From Clostridia bacterium (GTDB lineage: Bacteria > Bacillota > Clostridia > Christensenellales > CAG-917): a stretch of DNA of 8,169 bases. The stretch lies in assembly GCA_017500745.1 (NCBI GenBank), contig JAFVYE010000026.1, forward strand, positions 1 through 8,169, written 5' to 3'. The notes beneath the pieces are model-generated. The model worked only from the letters and a program-made list of their open reading frames with translations. It ran no database searches and was not told where the DNA came from. Of this stretch, positions 1-6,249 are shown piece after piece (within the stretch, counting starts at the first letter, position 1; every line of letters starts with the position of its first letter). The position numbers and the translations under genes are program-made.

Positions 1-869
1 ACGTCTTTCTTGCAAAAGAAACGGGAGCATCACGTTCAAACGTCAAAAACGTCATTGAAAGTGACGGTGTTTTAATAAACGGAATATTCCGCAAAAAAAG
101 TGGTTTTGAGCTTAGAGATGGCGATGTGATAGAGTTTTCATTGCCAGAGCCAAAGACCCTTGATGTTGAGCCAAATGCAGATATCAAACTCAACATAGTA
201 TTTGAAGACGAGCATTTTGCTGTTATCAACAAGCCACAGGGCATGGTTGTGCACCCTGCAAGCAGTTATCAAAAGAACGACACCCTTGTGAATGCGCTCC
301 TTGCTGACCTTGACAAGCTCAGCTCAATCAACGGCGTTATCCGCCCAGGCATTGTGCATAGACTTGACAAGGACACTTCTGGGCTTATTGTGGTTGCCAA
401 AACAGATGAGGCACACAAATCTCTTGCCAGCCAGATTGAAAAGAAAACTGCAAGACGTATTTATTATGGCCTTTGTGATGGAAATTTCAAAGAGGATGAA
501 GGCACTGTTGATGCACCCATTGCAAGAAACAAGCGTGACAGAAAAAAGATGGGCATAGATCCCGATGGAAGAAGAGCAGTCACACATTACAGAGTTCTTG
601 AAAGATTTGGCAAATACACGCTTGTAAGGTTTGAACTTGAAACAGGTCGCACTCATCAAATACGAGTTCATTCATCATATTTGCATCATTCAATAGTGGG
701 GGATGAAGTCTATGGAGGGTCAACGATCCTATATAGAAATGGTCAATTGCTTCATGCAAAAGAGCTTGTTTTGACACATCCCATAACCAAGGAAATTATG
801 CATTTTGAGGCGGATTTGCCCGAGTATTTTGAAAAAGTACTTGAAAAACTGCGGAATCAACAGAAGTGA
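1..869 (+). CDS. rluD: RluD-type 23S rRNA pseudouridine synthase (5' end outside window)
   Basis: Enzyme of the RluA/RluD family, which isomerises specific uridines to pseudouridine in rRNA; RluD itself acts on helix 69 of 23S rRNA in the cytoplasm. The reading frame is open from the left edge (first full codon at 3), so the GTG at 126 is an internal Val, not the start. Translation from 3 gives an S4 RNA-binding domain (SRSNVKNVIESDGVLING, then a K-K-SG...LRDGD turn), then the catalytic domain. The HRLDKDTSG signature carries the catalytic Asp (codon 366-368), and RTHQIRVH follows near 650. About 288 residues are visible against roughly 300-325 in the family, so only some 10-30 residues are missing. 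Bacillota often carry several paralogues (YlyB, YhcT, YjbO types), so the exact uridine target is not certain. The S4 domain favours the YlyB/RluD type, which often sits downstream of lspA; that neighbour cannot be seen here. The gene ends at a TGA, 72 bases before a terminator. Confidence 0.93.
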   Translation, partial: VFLAKETGASRSNVKNVIESDGVLINGIFRKKSGFELRDGDVIEFSLPEPKTLDVEPNADIKLNIVFEDEHFAVINKPQGMVVHPASSYQKNDTLVNALLADLDKLSSINGVIRPGIVHRLDKDTSGLIVVAKTDEAHKSLASQIEKKTARRIYYGLCDGNFKEDEGTVDAPIARNKRDRKKMGIDPDGRRAVTHYRVLERFGKYTLVRFELETGRTHQIRVHSSYLHHSIVGDEVYGGSTILYRNGQLLHAKELVLTHPITKEIMHFEADLPEYFEKVLEKLRNQQK

Positions 870-941
870 AAAATGGCAAAAGATCTCATGTTTTAAGTCA
901 AAACTATTCTAAAAAAACAAAAATCTTATAAAACATAATAA

Positions 942-968
942 AAAAATCGGGCAATCAGCCCGATTTTT
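942..968. terminator. Bidirectional intrinsic terminator between rluD and rqcH
   Basis: A perfect 11-bp stem (AAAAATCGGGC / GCCCGATTTTT) encloses the 5-base loop AATCA. The stem has a GC core with an A-tract on the left and a T-tract on the right, so it has the U-tail architecture on both strands. It lies 73 bases after the rluD stop and 18 bases beyond the rqcH stop, and fits shared termination of two convergent genes. The 870-941 stretch before it is A-rich and shows nothing else. Confidence 0.9.
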
Positions 969-986
969 CTTGTTTTGCGAAGTGGA

Positions 987-2687
987 CTATTTGGTTTTCA
1001 ATTCGTTGTGGGCATTTGGCGAGACAAGGGCAGTTTTGTAGTTTACGTATATTACTTGTCCGGGATGACCGTTGGGCATGCGTTTGACATTTCGCCTTTC
1101 TGTATAATCCACGTTTTGACTTCCTTGGAAATCGGAACAAGCTATTTCTGCAGCAACTTTGATTGTTTCATCGGGGACCGGTTTTCCCTCTGTGAAAATG
1201 ATCACGTGTGCTCCATGGCCATTTTTTACATGGAGCCATAGGTCTCCACCAGATGCCATGCGGAAAGTAAGTTCATCATTTTGAATGTTGTTTCTGCCTT
1301 TGAGGATTGTAAAGCCGTTGTGTTCATATGAATAGGGAGGTTCACTCTTTTCTTTGCGAACTTTGCCCTTTATATTTTTCTTTTTCAACACTCCAAGACG
1401 CTCAAGTTCTTCTTCAATGCCGGTCGTTGAGCAGTCATAGGGCAGATTGGCAAGCTCATTTTCTATTGACAGAACATAATCATAAAGGTTTTGATCTGCA
1501 ACAAGTTTTTTGTCTGTAAACTCTTGTTGTCGTTTTAGTTTATTATACTTTGTATAATATGCTTTGCTATTTCCTGATGGAGTGAGCATTTCATCAAGCT
1601 TGATTTCAACCTTTTCGCCTGTGTAGTAGTTGTCGCAAACGAGGTATTTATCTCCTTTATTAATGCGATAAATATTGGCAACTATAAGCTCGCCATACAA
1701 GCGATATTCTTCCATATTTTCGCACTCTTTTAGGCGATCAAGATCAGTTTTGATATTCTTTTCAACACGAGCTTTCAGGTGCTTGACGGTGGTTGTCAAG
1801 GTTTTGAGGCGGGCCTTGTTTCTTATTTCGGTGTCTGCCACGGAAAAAAGTGCATCATATGCCTCACTCATGCTGTCATAAGCCACAGCATCTTTGTCCT
1901 TCAGCACTTTATAGTGATATGGGAGCACGTCTTTTCCGTTTACAACTACAGGGGAGTAGTGTTGCGAGCTGAGGATGTCTTTGAAGTCATTTATGACACG
2001 TGATATGCGTGCTTTTTGGTCAGCATTTAAGGCAGTTGGTTGGTTGGGATCAACGCCACTTTGAGCCAAAATTTCCGACACGGTTACTCCAGAAAACCCT
2101 GATATGTTTTCAATTATGTATCGGTGCAAGTCTCCGCCAGAAAAATCATCTAAAACTGAAAAACAATCAGTTAGATAACTTGTTTTGCTTTGGCCAACCG
2201 GCTCATACTTGACGCCTCTCAACACAACGTGGGTCTTGGCAACGTCAAGGGGGAGATGCTTTACGGCGTCAAGAATTGTCAAGGTTTCATCAGTGAAAAC
2301 GATGTTTGAATATCTGTTCATAATTTCCACAAACAGATAGTAGACCGCATCATCCTTCATTTCTGTTCTGGCATTGAATTTGATCCGCAAAATTCTATCA
2401 TTGTTGAATACGGAAACCCCGTCAATATTGCTTATTTGCAGATGCTTTCTGAGAAGCATGCAAAGAGTAGGGGCGGTCAAGGGATTTGGCTTTTTGCTTG
2501 CTGTCAAATGCATGCGTGGAGCACCCGAATTGCAGGAAACGCAAAGACAAAGGTTTTTTCCATTGTTTCTGACAAAAAACCTCAATTCATCTGCGTCAGG
2601 TTGAACAATTTTGTCAACTCTGGCTCCAGACAACGTATTATTCAGTTCCGCGGCAAGTGCGGATAATGCCAACAAATCGCTTCCCAT
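987..2687 (-). CDS. rqcH: RqcH, NFACT-family ribosome quality control protein
   Basis: Bacterial Rqc2/NEMF homologue (NFACT family, formerly annotated fibronectin-binding protein, FbpA/YloA). In Bacillus subtilis RqcH binds obstructed 50S subunits holding peptidyl-tRNA and adds C-terminal alanine tails that mark the chain for ClpXP. With the ATG at 2687 the protein has 566 residues, close to the B. subtilis length (about 570). An NFACT-N domain begins at MGSDLLALSALAAELN. An Asp-Arg pair falls at residues 97-98 (NNDRILRI), matching the D97/R98 pair reported as important for B. subtilis RqcH, and EIMNRYSN follows at 121-128. A charged helical, probably coiled-coil region lies at about 285-440. 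The C-terminal NFACT-R domain contains DLWLHVKNGHGAH (482-494). An in-frame TTG at 2705 would add six residues, but it lies upstream of the predicted -10 and has no Shine-Dalgarno sequence. Homology and residue numbering both favour 2687. Stop is TAG. The gene is transcribed divergently from tig. Confidence 0.93.
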   Translation of the reverse strand: MGSDLLALSALAAELNNTLSGARVDKIVQPDADELRFFVRNNGKNLCLCVSCNSGAPRMHLTASKKPNPLTAPTLCMLLRKHLQISNIDGVSVFNNDRILRIKFNARTEMKDDAVYYLFVEIMNRYSNIVFTDETLTILDAVKHLPLDVAKTHVVLRGVKYEPVGQSKTSYLTDCFSVLDDFSGGDLHRYIIENISGFSGVTVSEILAQSGVDPNQPTALNADQKARISRVINDFKDILSSQHYSPVVVNGKDVLPYHYKVLKDKDAVAYDSMSEAYDALFSVADTEIRNKARLKTLTTTVKHLKARVEKNIKTDLDRLKECENMEEYRLYGELIVANIYRINKGDKYLVCDNYYTGEKVEIKLDEMLTPSGNSKAYYTKYNKLKRQQEFTDKKLVADQNLYDYVLSIENELANLPYDCSTTGIEEELERLGVLKKKNIKGKVRKEKSEPPYSYEHNGFTILKGRNNIQNDELTFRMASGGDLWLHVKNGHGAHVIIFTEGKPVPDETIKVAAEIACSDFQGSQNVDYTERRNVKRMPNGHPGQVIYVNYKTALVSPNAHNELKTK

Positions 2688-2693
2688 GCACCT

Positions 2694-2721
2694 ATTATAC
2701 ACCAAAATTTGTCATAATCAA
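2694..2721 (-). promoter_or_regulatory. Predicted rqcH promoter, placing the start at the ATG
   Basis: On the minus strand a perfect -10 (TATAAT, 2699-2694) is preceded after 16 bases by TTGATT (2721-2716), which matches four of six positions of the -35 consensus. The -10 ends 6 bases before the ATG at 2687, so transcription would begin at about the A of the start codon. Between them lies AGGTGC; its AGGTG is only one base from the ATG, too close for a normal Shine-Dalgarno interaction. A 13-bp inverted repeat AATCA-ACG-TGATT (2716-2728) overlaps the -35 and could be an operator, though it is short. Confidence 0.6.
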
Positions 2722-2749
2722 CGTGATTTTAATTATAAAATTAAGTTCC

Positions 2750-2776
2750 TTTGCATCTTTTGTTTGCATTTTACAT
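2750..2776 (+). repeat. TTTGCAT / TTTACAT heptamer direct repeats over the tig -35
   Basis: TTTGCAT occurs at 2750-2756 and again at 2763-2769, followed directly by the one-mismatch copy TTTACAT at 2770-2776. The middle copy contains the proposed tig -35. Tandem heptamers near a clp promoter recall the architecture of CtsR boxes, but the sequence is not the CtsR consensus (GGTCAAA), so any regulator is unknown. In an AT-rich gap the repeat could be chance. Confidence 0.35.
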
Positions 2777-2792
2777 CTTGCTGTGATATACT
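2764..2792 (+). promoter_or_regulatory. Predicted promoter of the tig-clpP-clpX operon
   Basis: An extended -10 element, TGA-TATACT (TG at 2784-2785, hexamer 2787-2792), lies 17 bases after TTGCAT (2764-2769). The -35 is weak beyond its TTG, but the extended -10 compensates for this. Transcription would begin at about 2799, giving a 5' leader of about 52 bases before the tig ATG at 2851. No CIRCE element and no CtsR heptad box is seen. Confidence 0.6.
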
Positions 2793-2793
2793 C

Positions 2794-2810
2794 TTTCATA
2801 ATTTATGAAA
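2794..2810. promoter_or_regulatory. 17-bp palindrome at the tig transcription start (candidate operator)
   Basis: TTTCATAA-T-TTATGAAA is a perfect inverted repeat with 8-bp arms and a single central base. It starts one base after the predicted -10 and spans the predicted start site. Because the transcript would begin inside it, the RNA would hold only about half, so a dimeric DNA-binding protein is a better explanation than an RNA hairpin. The sequence matches neither CIRCE nor CtsR sites. It is AT-rich, so a chance origin is possible. Confidence 0.4.
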
Positions 2811-2850
2811 ATATTATTAGTCGGGTCATCTCGGCAAATATGGAGGACAA

Positions 2851-4260
2851 ATGAGTTACACACTTGAAAAACTTGAAAAAAGTCAAGTCAAATTCCAATT
2901 TGACGTTGACGCAGCAACCTTTGCAGATGCAATCAAAGAGGCCTATCAAAAGACAAAACACAAATTCCAAATCCAAGGCTTCCGCAGAGGTCACGTTCCT
3001 ATGAAGGTTATTGAAGGAATTTACGGAAAAGAAGTATTTTATGAAGATGCTATGGACATCGTTATTCCTAAGGCATATGGCGAAGCACTCGCAGCAGAAA
3101 ATCTTGACGTAGTTGCACAACCTGAACTCACCGCATTTGATTTCAAAGAAGATGGTGGCGCAACATTCACCCTTGTTGTAACAGTCAAGCCCGAAGACAC
3201 TCTTGGTCAATACAAGGGCCTTGAAATTGCAAAGAAGGTTGACAAAATCACAACAAAGCAAGTTGACGAAGTGGTTGAACAAAATCGCCAAAAGCAAGCA
3301 CGTCTTGTTGACACCGATTCAGCAGCAGAAAACGGCAACATCGTTGATATGGACTTTGTGGGTTCAGTTGACGGCGTAAAGTTTGAAGGTGGCGCAGCAG
3401 AGCACTACGAACTTGAGCTTGGAAGTGGCCAATTTATCCCCGGATTTGAGGAACAACTTGTTGGTGTCAAAGCTGGCGACAGCAAAGCAGTCAACGTCAA
3501 ATTCCCCGAAGAATATCACGCAGAAAACCTTGCAGGCAAAGACGCAGTCTTTGAATGCACAATCCATGCTGTCAAAGTTAAGGAGCTTCCCGCCCTTGAT
3601 GATGAATTTGCAAAAGATGTTTCTGAATTTGACACTCTTGCAGAATATAAAGCAGACATCAAAAATAAACTTAAAGCAGACGCAGAACTCAGAGCAGAAC
3701 ATGCATACGAAGATGCACTTGTTGATGCAATCGTTGCAAACGCAACAGTTGACGTCCCCGAAGCAATGGTTGAAACCGAAACCGAAGATATGGTTGCAGA
3801 GTTTGAATATCGCTTGATGTATCAAGGCATCAAACTTGATGACTATCTTGGATATGTCGGTCTTGACAAGGAAGGCCTCAAGGGCGAATACAGAGAACAA
3901 GCTGCAAAGAGCGTCAAAGTCCGTCTTGTTATGGAGCAAATCGTTCGCGCAGAGGACCTCAAGTTCAGCGATGAAGAAATTGATGCAAAGATTGCAAAGA
4001 TGGCAGCAGATTCAGGAAAGGATCTTGACGATTTCAGAAAGACACTCCGCAAGGAACAAATTGACTACATCGTCAACCAAATCCTTTCTGACAAGCTTAT
4101 GGCACTCCTCAAGAGCGAAAATAGCGCAGTTGTGAAGGCAGCAAGCAAAAAGCCCGCAGCAGCTCCTGTAGGCAAAGAAGGCGAAGAGCCCGCAGAAAAG
4201 CCCGCAAAGAAAGCTCCTGCAAAGAAAACAACCAAAAAAGCAGAACAACCCGAAGCATAA
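2851..4260 (+). CDS. tig: Trigger factor, ribosome-associated chaperone and prolyl isomerase
   Basis: Trigger factor docks at the exit tunnel on ribosomal protein L23 and shields nascent chains; it also carries an FKBP-type peptidyl-prolyl isomerase domain. The N-terminal ribosome-binding domain (about 1-115) contains the GFRRGHVP signature (43-50), a good match to the family GFRxGxxP loop. The isomerase domain spans about 155-245 (GNIVDMDFVGSVDG, then GSGQFIPGFEEQLVG at 191-205). The alpha-helical C domain runs to about 425. The protein is 469 residues long against about 424 in B. subtilis; the excess is mainly a Lys/Ala/Pro/Glu tail (430-469) with PAEK, PAKK, PAKK and TTKK units that looks disordered and histone-H1-like. 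GGAGG at 2842-2846 precedes the ATG by 4 bases, which fixes the start. It is the first gene of the operon; clpP follows after 24 bases. Confidence 0.97.
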   Translation: MSYTLEKLEKSQVKFQFDVDAATFADAIKEAYQKTKHKFQIQGFRRGHVPMKVIEGIYGKEVFYEDAMDIVIPKAYGEALAAENLDVVAQPELTAFDFKEDGGATFTLVVTVKPEDTLGQYKGLEIAKKVDKITTKQVDEVVEQNRQKQARLVDTDSAAENGNIVDMDFVGSVDGVKFEGGAAEHYELELGSGQFIPGFEEQLVGVKAGDSKAVNVKFPEEYHAENLAGKDAVFECTIHAVKVKELPALDDEFAKDVSEFDTLAEYKADIKNKLKADAELRAEHAYEDALVDAIVANATVDVPEAMVETETEDMVAEFEYRLMYQGIKLDDYLGYVGLDKEGLKGEYREQAAKSVKVRLVMEQIVRAEDLKFSDEEIDAKIAKMAADSGKDLDDFRKTLRKEQIDYIVNQILSDKLMALLKSENSAVVKAASKKPAAAPVGKEGEEPAEKPAKKAPAKKTTKKAEQPEA

Positions 4261-4284
4261 AACTCGGTGACGTTGGAGAAAAAT

Positions 4285-4875
4285 ATGTACAACACACTCA
4301 TTCCATATATCGTGGAGCAAACCGGCCGTGGTGAGCGCTCCTACGACATCTATTCTCGCCTTCTTGAAGATAGAATCATTTTCTTGACAGGCGAAATCAA
4401 TGATGCAGTTGCCAACACAGTTGTTGCACAACTGATTTATCTTGAGGGCAAGGATGCCGGCAAAGACATCAGTCTTTACATCAACAGCCCCGGTGGATCC
4501 GTTTCTGCAGGTATGGCAATTTATGACACTATGAACTACATCAAGTGCGATGTCTCCACAATCTGCATCGGAATGGCAGCATCAATGGGAGCGTTTTTGC
4601 TTTCAAGTGGTGCAAAAGGCAAGAGATATTCACTGCCCAACTCAAAGATTATGATCCATCAACCTTTGGGTGGAGCGCAAGGACAAGCAAGCGATATCGC
4701 TATTGTTGCAGAAGAAATCTTGAAAACCAAGAAAAAACTCAACACAATCCTTGCTGCAAACACGGGACAATCTCTTGACAAGGTGGAAATTGACACAGAC
4801 CGTGATTACTATATGACCGCCGATGAGGCACTTTCATACGGAATCGTGGATAGAATCTTCACCAATCGTCTTTAA
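4285..4875 (+). CDS. clpP: ClpP, ATP-dependent Clp protease proteolytic subunit
   Basis: Serine peptidase that assembles into a tetradecameric barrel and degrades proteins fed by ClpX or other Clp ATPases in the cytoplasm. The protein has 196 residues, standard for the family. The N-terminal part reads IPYIVEQTGRGERSYDIYSRLLEDR. The catalytic triad is complete: Ser100 in GMAASMGA, His125 in KIMIHQPLGG and Asp174 in TDRDYY. The oxyanion/substrate strand motif INSPGGSVSAG is at 67-76. The GTG at 4267 would add six residues, but GGAG (4275-4278) sits six bases before the ATG at 4285, so that ATG is chosen. It follows tig by 24 bases with no terminator and precedes clpX by 79 bases, so the three are probably co-transcribed. 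Confidence 0.98.
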   Translation: MYNTLIPYIVEQTGRGERSYDIYSRLLEDRIIFLTGEINDAVANTVVAQLIYLEGKDAGKDISLYINSPGGSVSAGMAIYDTMNYIKCDVSTICIGMAASMGAFLLSSGAKGKRYSLPNSKIMIHQPLGGAQGQASDIAIVAEEILKTKKKLNTILAANTGQSLDKVEIDTDRDYYMTADEALSYGIVDRIFTNRL

Positions 4876-4941
4876 GACGAATTAGGCATCGCCTACGCAA
4901 AGTATCTAAATGGACGCCAAGGGTTATCACGCCCTTGGCGT
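4866..4941 (+). other. Three tandem small hairpins between clpP and clpX
   Basis: Three inverted repeats follow one another. TCGTCTT-T-AAGACGA (4866-4880) spans the clpP stop codon. TAGGC-ATC-GCCTA (4883-4895) is a 5-bp stem with a 3-base loop. ACGCCAAGGG and CCCTTGGCGT (4914-4923 and 4932-4941) form a perfect 10-bp stem with an 8-base loop. None is followed by a T-tract, so they do not look like intrinsic terminators. The last ends four bases before the clpX Shine-Dalgarno (GGAG, 4946-4949). They could be RNA processing or stability elements, or could tune clpX translation relative to clpP. Confidence 0.6.
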
Positions 4942-4954
4942 AATTGGAGATAAA

Positions 4955-6199
4955 ATGGATTATCAAAAAGTAGTACATTGCTGTTTTTGCGGACGTAGCG
5001 GAAACGAAGTTGCCGATCTTGTTGCTGGCCCCAATGACTTGTTTATTTGCAATGAATGTATTGAGCAAGCATCTTTTGTTCTTGAAAGAAAAAAAGGCAA
5101 CACGGGCGACTTGGTTTCACTCTACACGCCCCAACAAATAAAAGCAAAACTTGATGAGTATATCATTGGCCAAGACAGCGCAAAGAAGGTGTTGTCTGTT
5201 GCCGTATACAATCATTACAAGCGCGTCAATCATGCAAAGAAGCACAGTTCAGACGGCGTGGTTCTTGAAAAGAGCAACGTGCTTCTGCTTGGCCCTACCG
5301 GTAGCGGAAAAACCCTTCTTGCAAAGACTTTGGCTTCAATCCTCAACGTGCCTTTTGCTGTTGCAGATGCAACAACACTTACAGAGGCGGGATATGTGGG
5401 CGAGGATGTTGAAAACATCCTTCTCAAGCTTATTCAATCAGCAAATGGGGACATTAAGAAGGCAGAAGTTGGCATCATCTATATTGATGAGATAGACAAA
5501 ATTGCTCGCAAGAGTGAAAATGTGTCAATCACACGTGATGTCAGTGGCGAGGGGGTGCAACAAGCGTTGCTCAAAATAATTGAAGGCACAGTTGCAAGCG
5601 TACCTCCCCAAGGTGGCAGAAAGCACCCCAATCAAGAGTGTTATATGCTTGACACAACCAACATTTTGTTCCTCTGCGGTGGAGCATTTGTTGATCTTGA
5701 CAAGATTGTTGATCAAAGAAAAGACAGTTCAAAACTTGGTTTTGGCAGTTCTGTTAAAGGCACGCTTGACTATCATTACGATGAGCTTATTGGTGCTTTG
5801 CAGCCCGCAGATCTGATCAAATATGGTCTTATTCCTGAATTTGTTGGCAGAGTGCCTATTGTGGTTGGACTTAATGCCCTTGATGAAAAGGCATTGGTCA
5901 AAATCCTTTCAGAGCCCAAAAACGCACTTACAAAGCAATACAAGACCCAATTTAAGATTGATGACGTTGATCTTGAGTTTGAAGATGACGCACTGCAAGC
6001 CGTCGCAAAGAAGGCAATTCAGCTTAACACAGGGGCAAGAGGATTGCGTGCAATCCTTGAGGATTTGCTCCTTGATATGATGTATGATATCCCAACCGAC
6101 AAAACTATTGAAAAGGTTGTTGTTGGCGAAGATTGCATTACAACCAAAGCACAACCCAAGATTATACGCAGAAAAACAAATCAAGCTGAAACAGCATAA
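4955..6199 (+). CDS. clpX: ClpX, AAA+ unfoldase of the ClpXP protease
   Basis: Hexameric ATPase that recognises, unfolds and threads substrates into ClpP. The 414-residue product is near the B. subtilis length (420). The N-terminal zinc-binding domain has Cys9-x2-Cys12 and Cys32-x2-Cys35, with 19 residues between the pairs, apparently one more than usual. Walker A is GPTGSGKT (113-120), pore-1 loop GYVG (146-149), Walker B IIYIDEID (174-181), RKH loop 222-224, ClpP-docking tripeptide LGF (261-263, in the place of IGF), arginine finger in EFVGRVP (Arg299) and sensor-2 GAR (360-362). All key residues are present. The in-frame ATG at 4910 would add 15 residues, but it lies beside a strong hairpin and has no Shine-Dalgarno; the ATG at 4955 has GGAG five bases upstream and begins MDYQKVVHCCFCG as expected. 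Third gene of the tig operon; a terminator hairpin begins seven bases after the stop. Confidence 0.98.
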   Translation: MDYQKVVHCCFCGRSGNEVADLVAGPNDLFICNECIEQASFVLERKKGNTGDLVSLYTPQQIKAKLDEYIIGQDSAKKVLSVAVYNHYKRVNHAKKHSSDGVVLEKSNVLLLGPTGSGKTLLAKTLASILNVPFAVADATTLTEAGYVGEDVENILLKLIQSANGDIKKAEVGIIYIDEIDKIARKSENVSITRDVSGEGVQQALLKIIEGTVASVPPQGGRKHPNQECYMLDTTNILFLCGGAFVDLDKIVDQRKDSSKLGFGSSVKGTLDYHYDELIGALQPADLIKYGLIPEFVGRVPIVVGLNALDEKALVKILSEPKNALTKQYKTQFKIDDVDLEFEDDALQAVAKKAIQLNTGARGLRAILEDLLLDMMYDIPTDKTIEKVVVGEDCITTKAQPKIIRRKTNQAETA

Positions 6200-6206
6200 C
6201 AAACAC

Positions 6207-6234
6207 AAAACAGCGCATTAGATGCGCTGTTTTT
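6207..6234 (+). terminator. Intrinsic terminator after clpX, close upstream of ysxC
   Basis: A 12-bp stem (AAAACAGCGCAT / ATGCGCTGTTTT) closes a 3-base loop (TAG) and ends in five Ts (6230-6234). It is well formed, though its T-run is short. Only 15 bases separate it from the ysxC ATG at 6250, and no promoter fits in that space. Expression of ysxC therefore needs read-through or a promoter inside clpX. Confidence 0.85.
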
Positions 6235-6249
6235 CACAAAAGGTAGAAT

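Noticed and set aside
126..128. GTG as the start of the pseudouridine synthase
   Set aside because: The frame is open upstream to the left edge and encodes a clear S4 domain; the GTG is an internal Val codon.
2688..2705. TTG at 2705 as the rqcH start
   Set aside because: It overlaps and precedes the predicted -10, has no Shine-Dalgarno, and shifts the Asp97-Arg98 numbering away from that of B. subtilis RqcH.
2706..2850. CIRCE or CtsR heat-shock operators in the rqcH-tig gap
   Set aside because: Neither TTAGCACTC-N9-GAGTGCTAA nor the GGTCAAA heptad pair occurs there on either strand.
2803..3939. Long cysteine-rich open frames antisense to tig
   Set aside because: They are shadows of the Ala/Lys/Gln-rich tig codons (GCA read backwards as TGC). 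They lack ribosome binding sites and family resemblance.
4883..4941. Intrinsic terminator between clpP and clpX
   Set aside because: The hairpins are not followed by a T-tract; the sequence after the last stem is AATTGGAGAT, the clpX ribosome binding region.
4910..4954. Upstream in-frame ATG (4910) for clpX, adding 15 residues
   Set aside because: No Shine-Dalgarno precedes it and it runs through a strong hairpin; the ATG at 4955 has GGAG at the right distance and gives the usual ClpX N-terminus.
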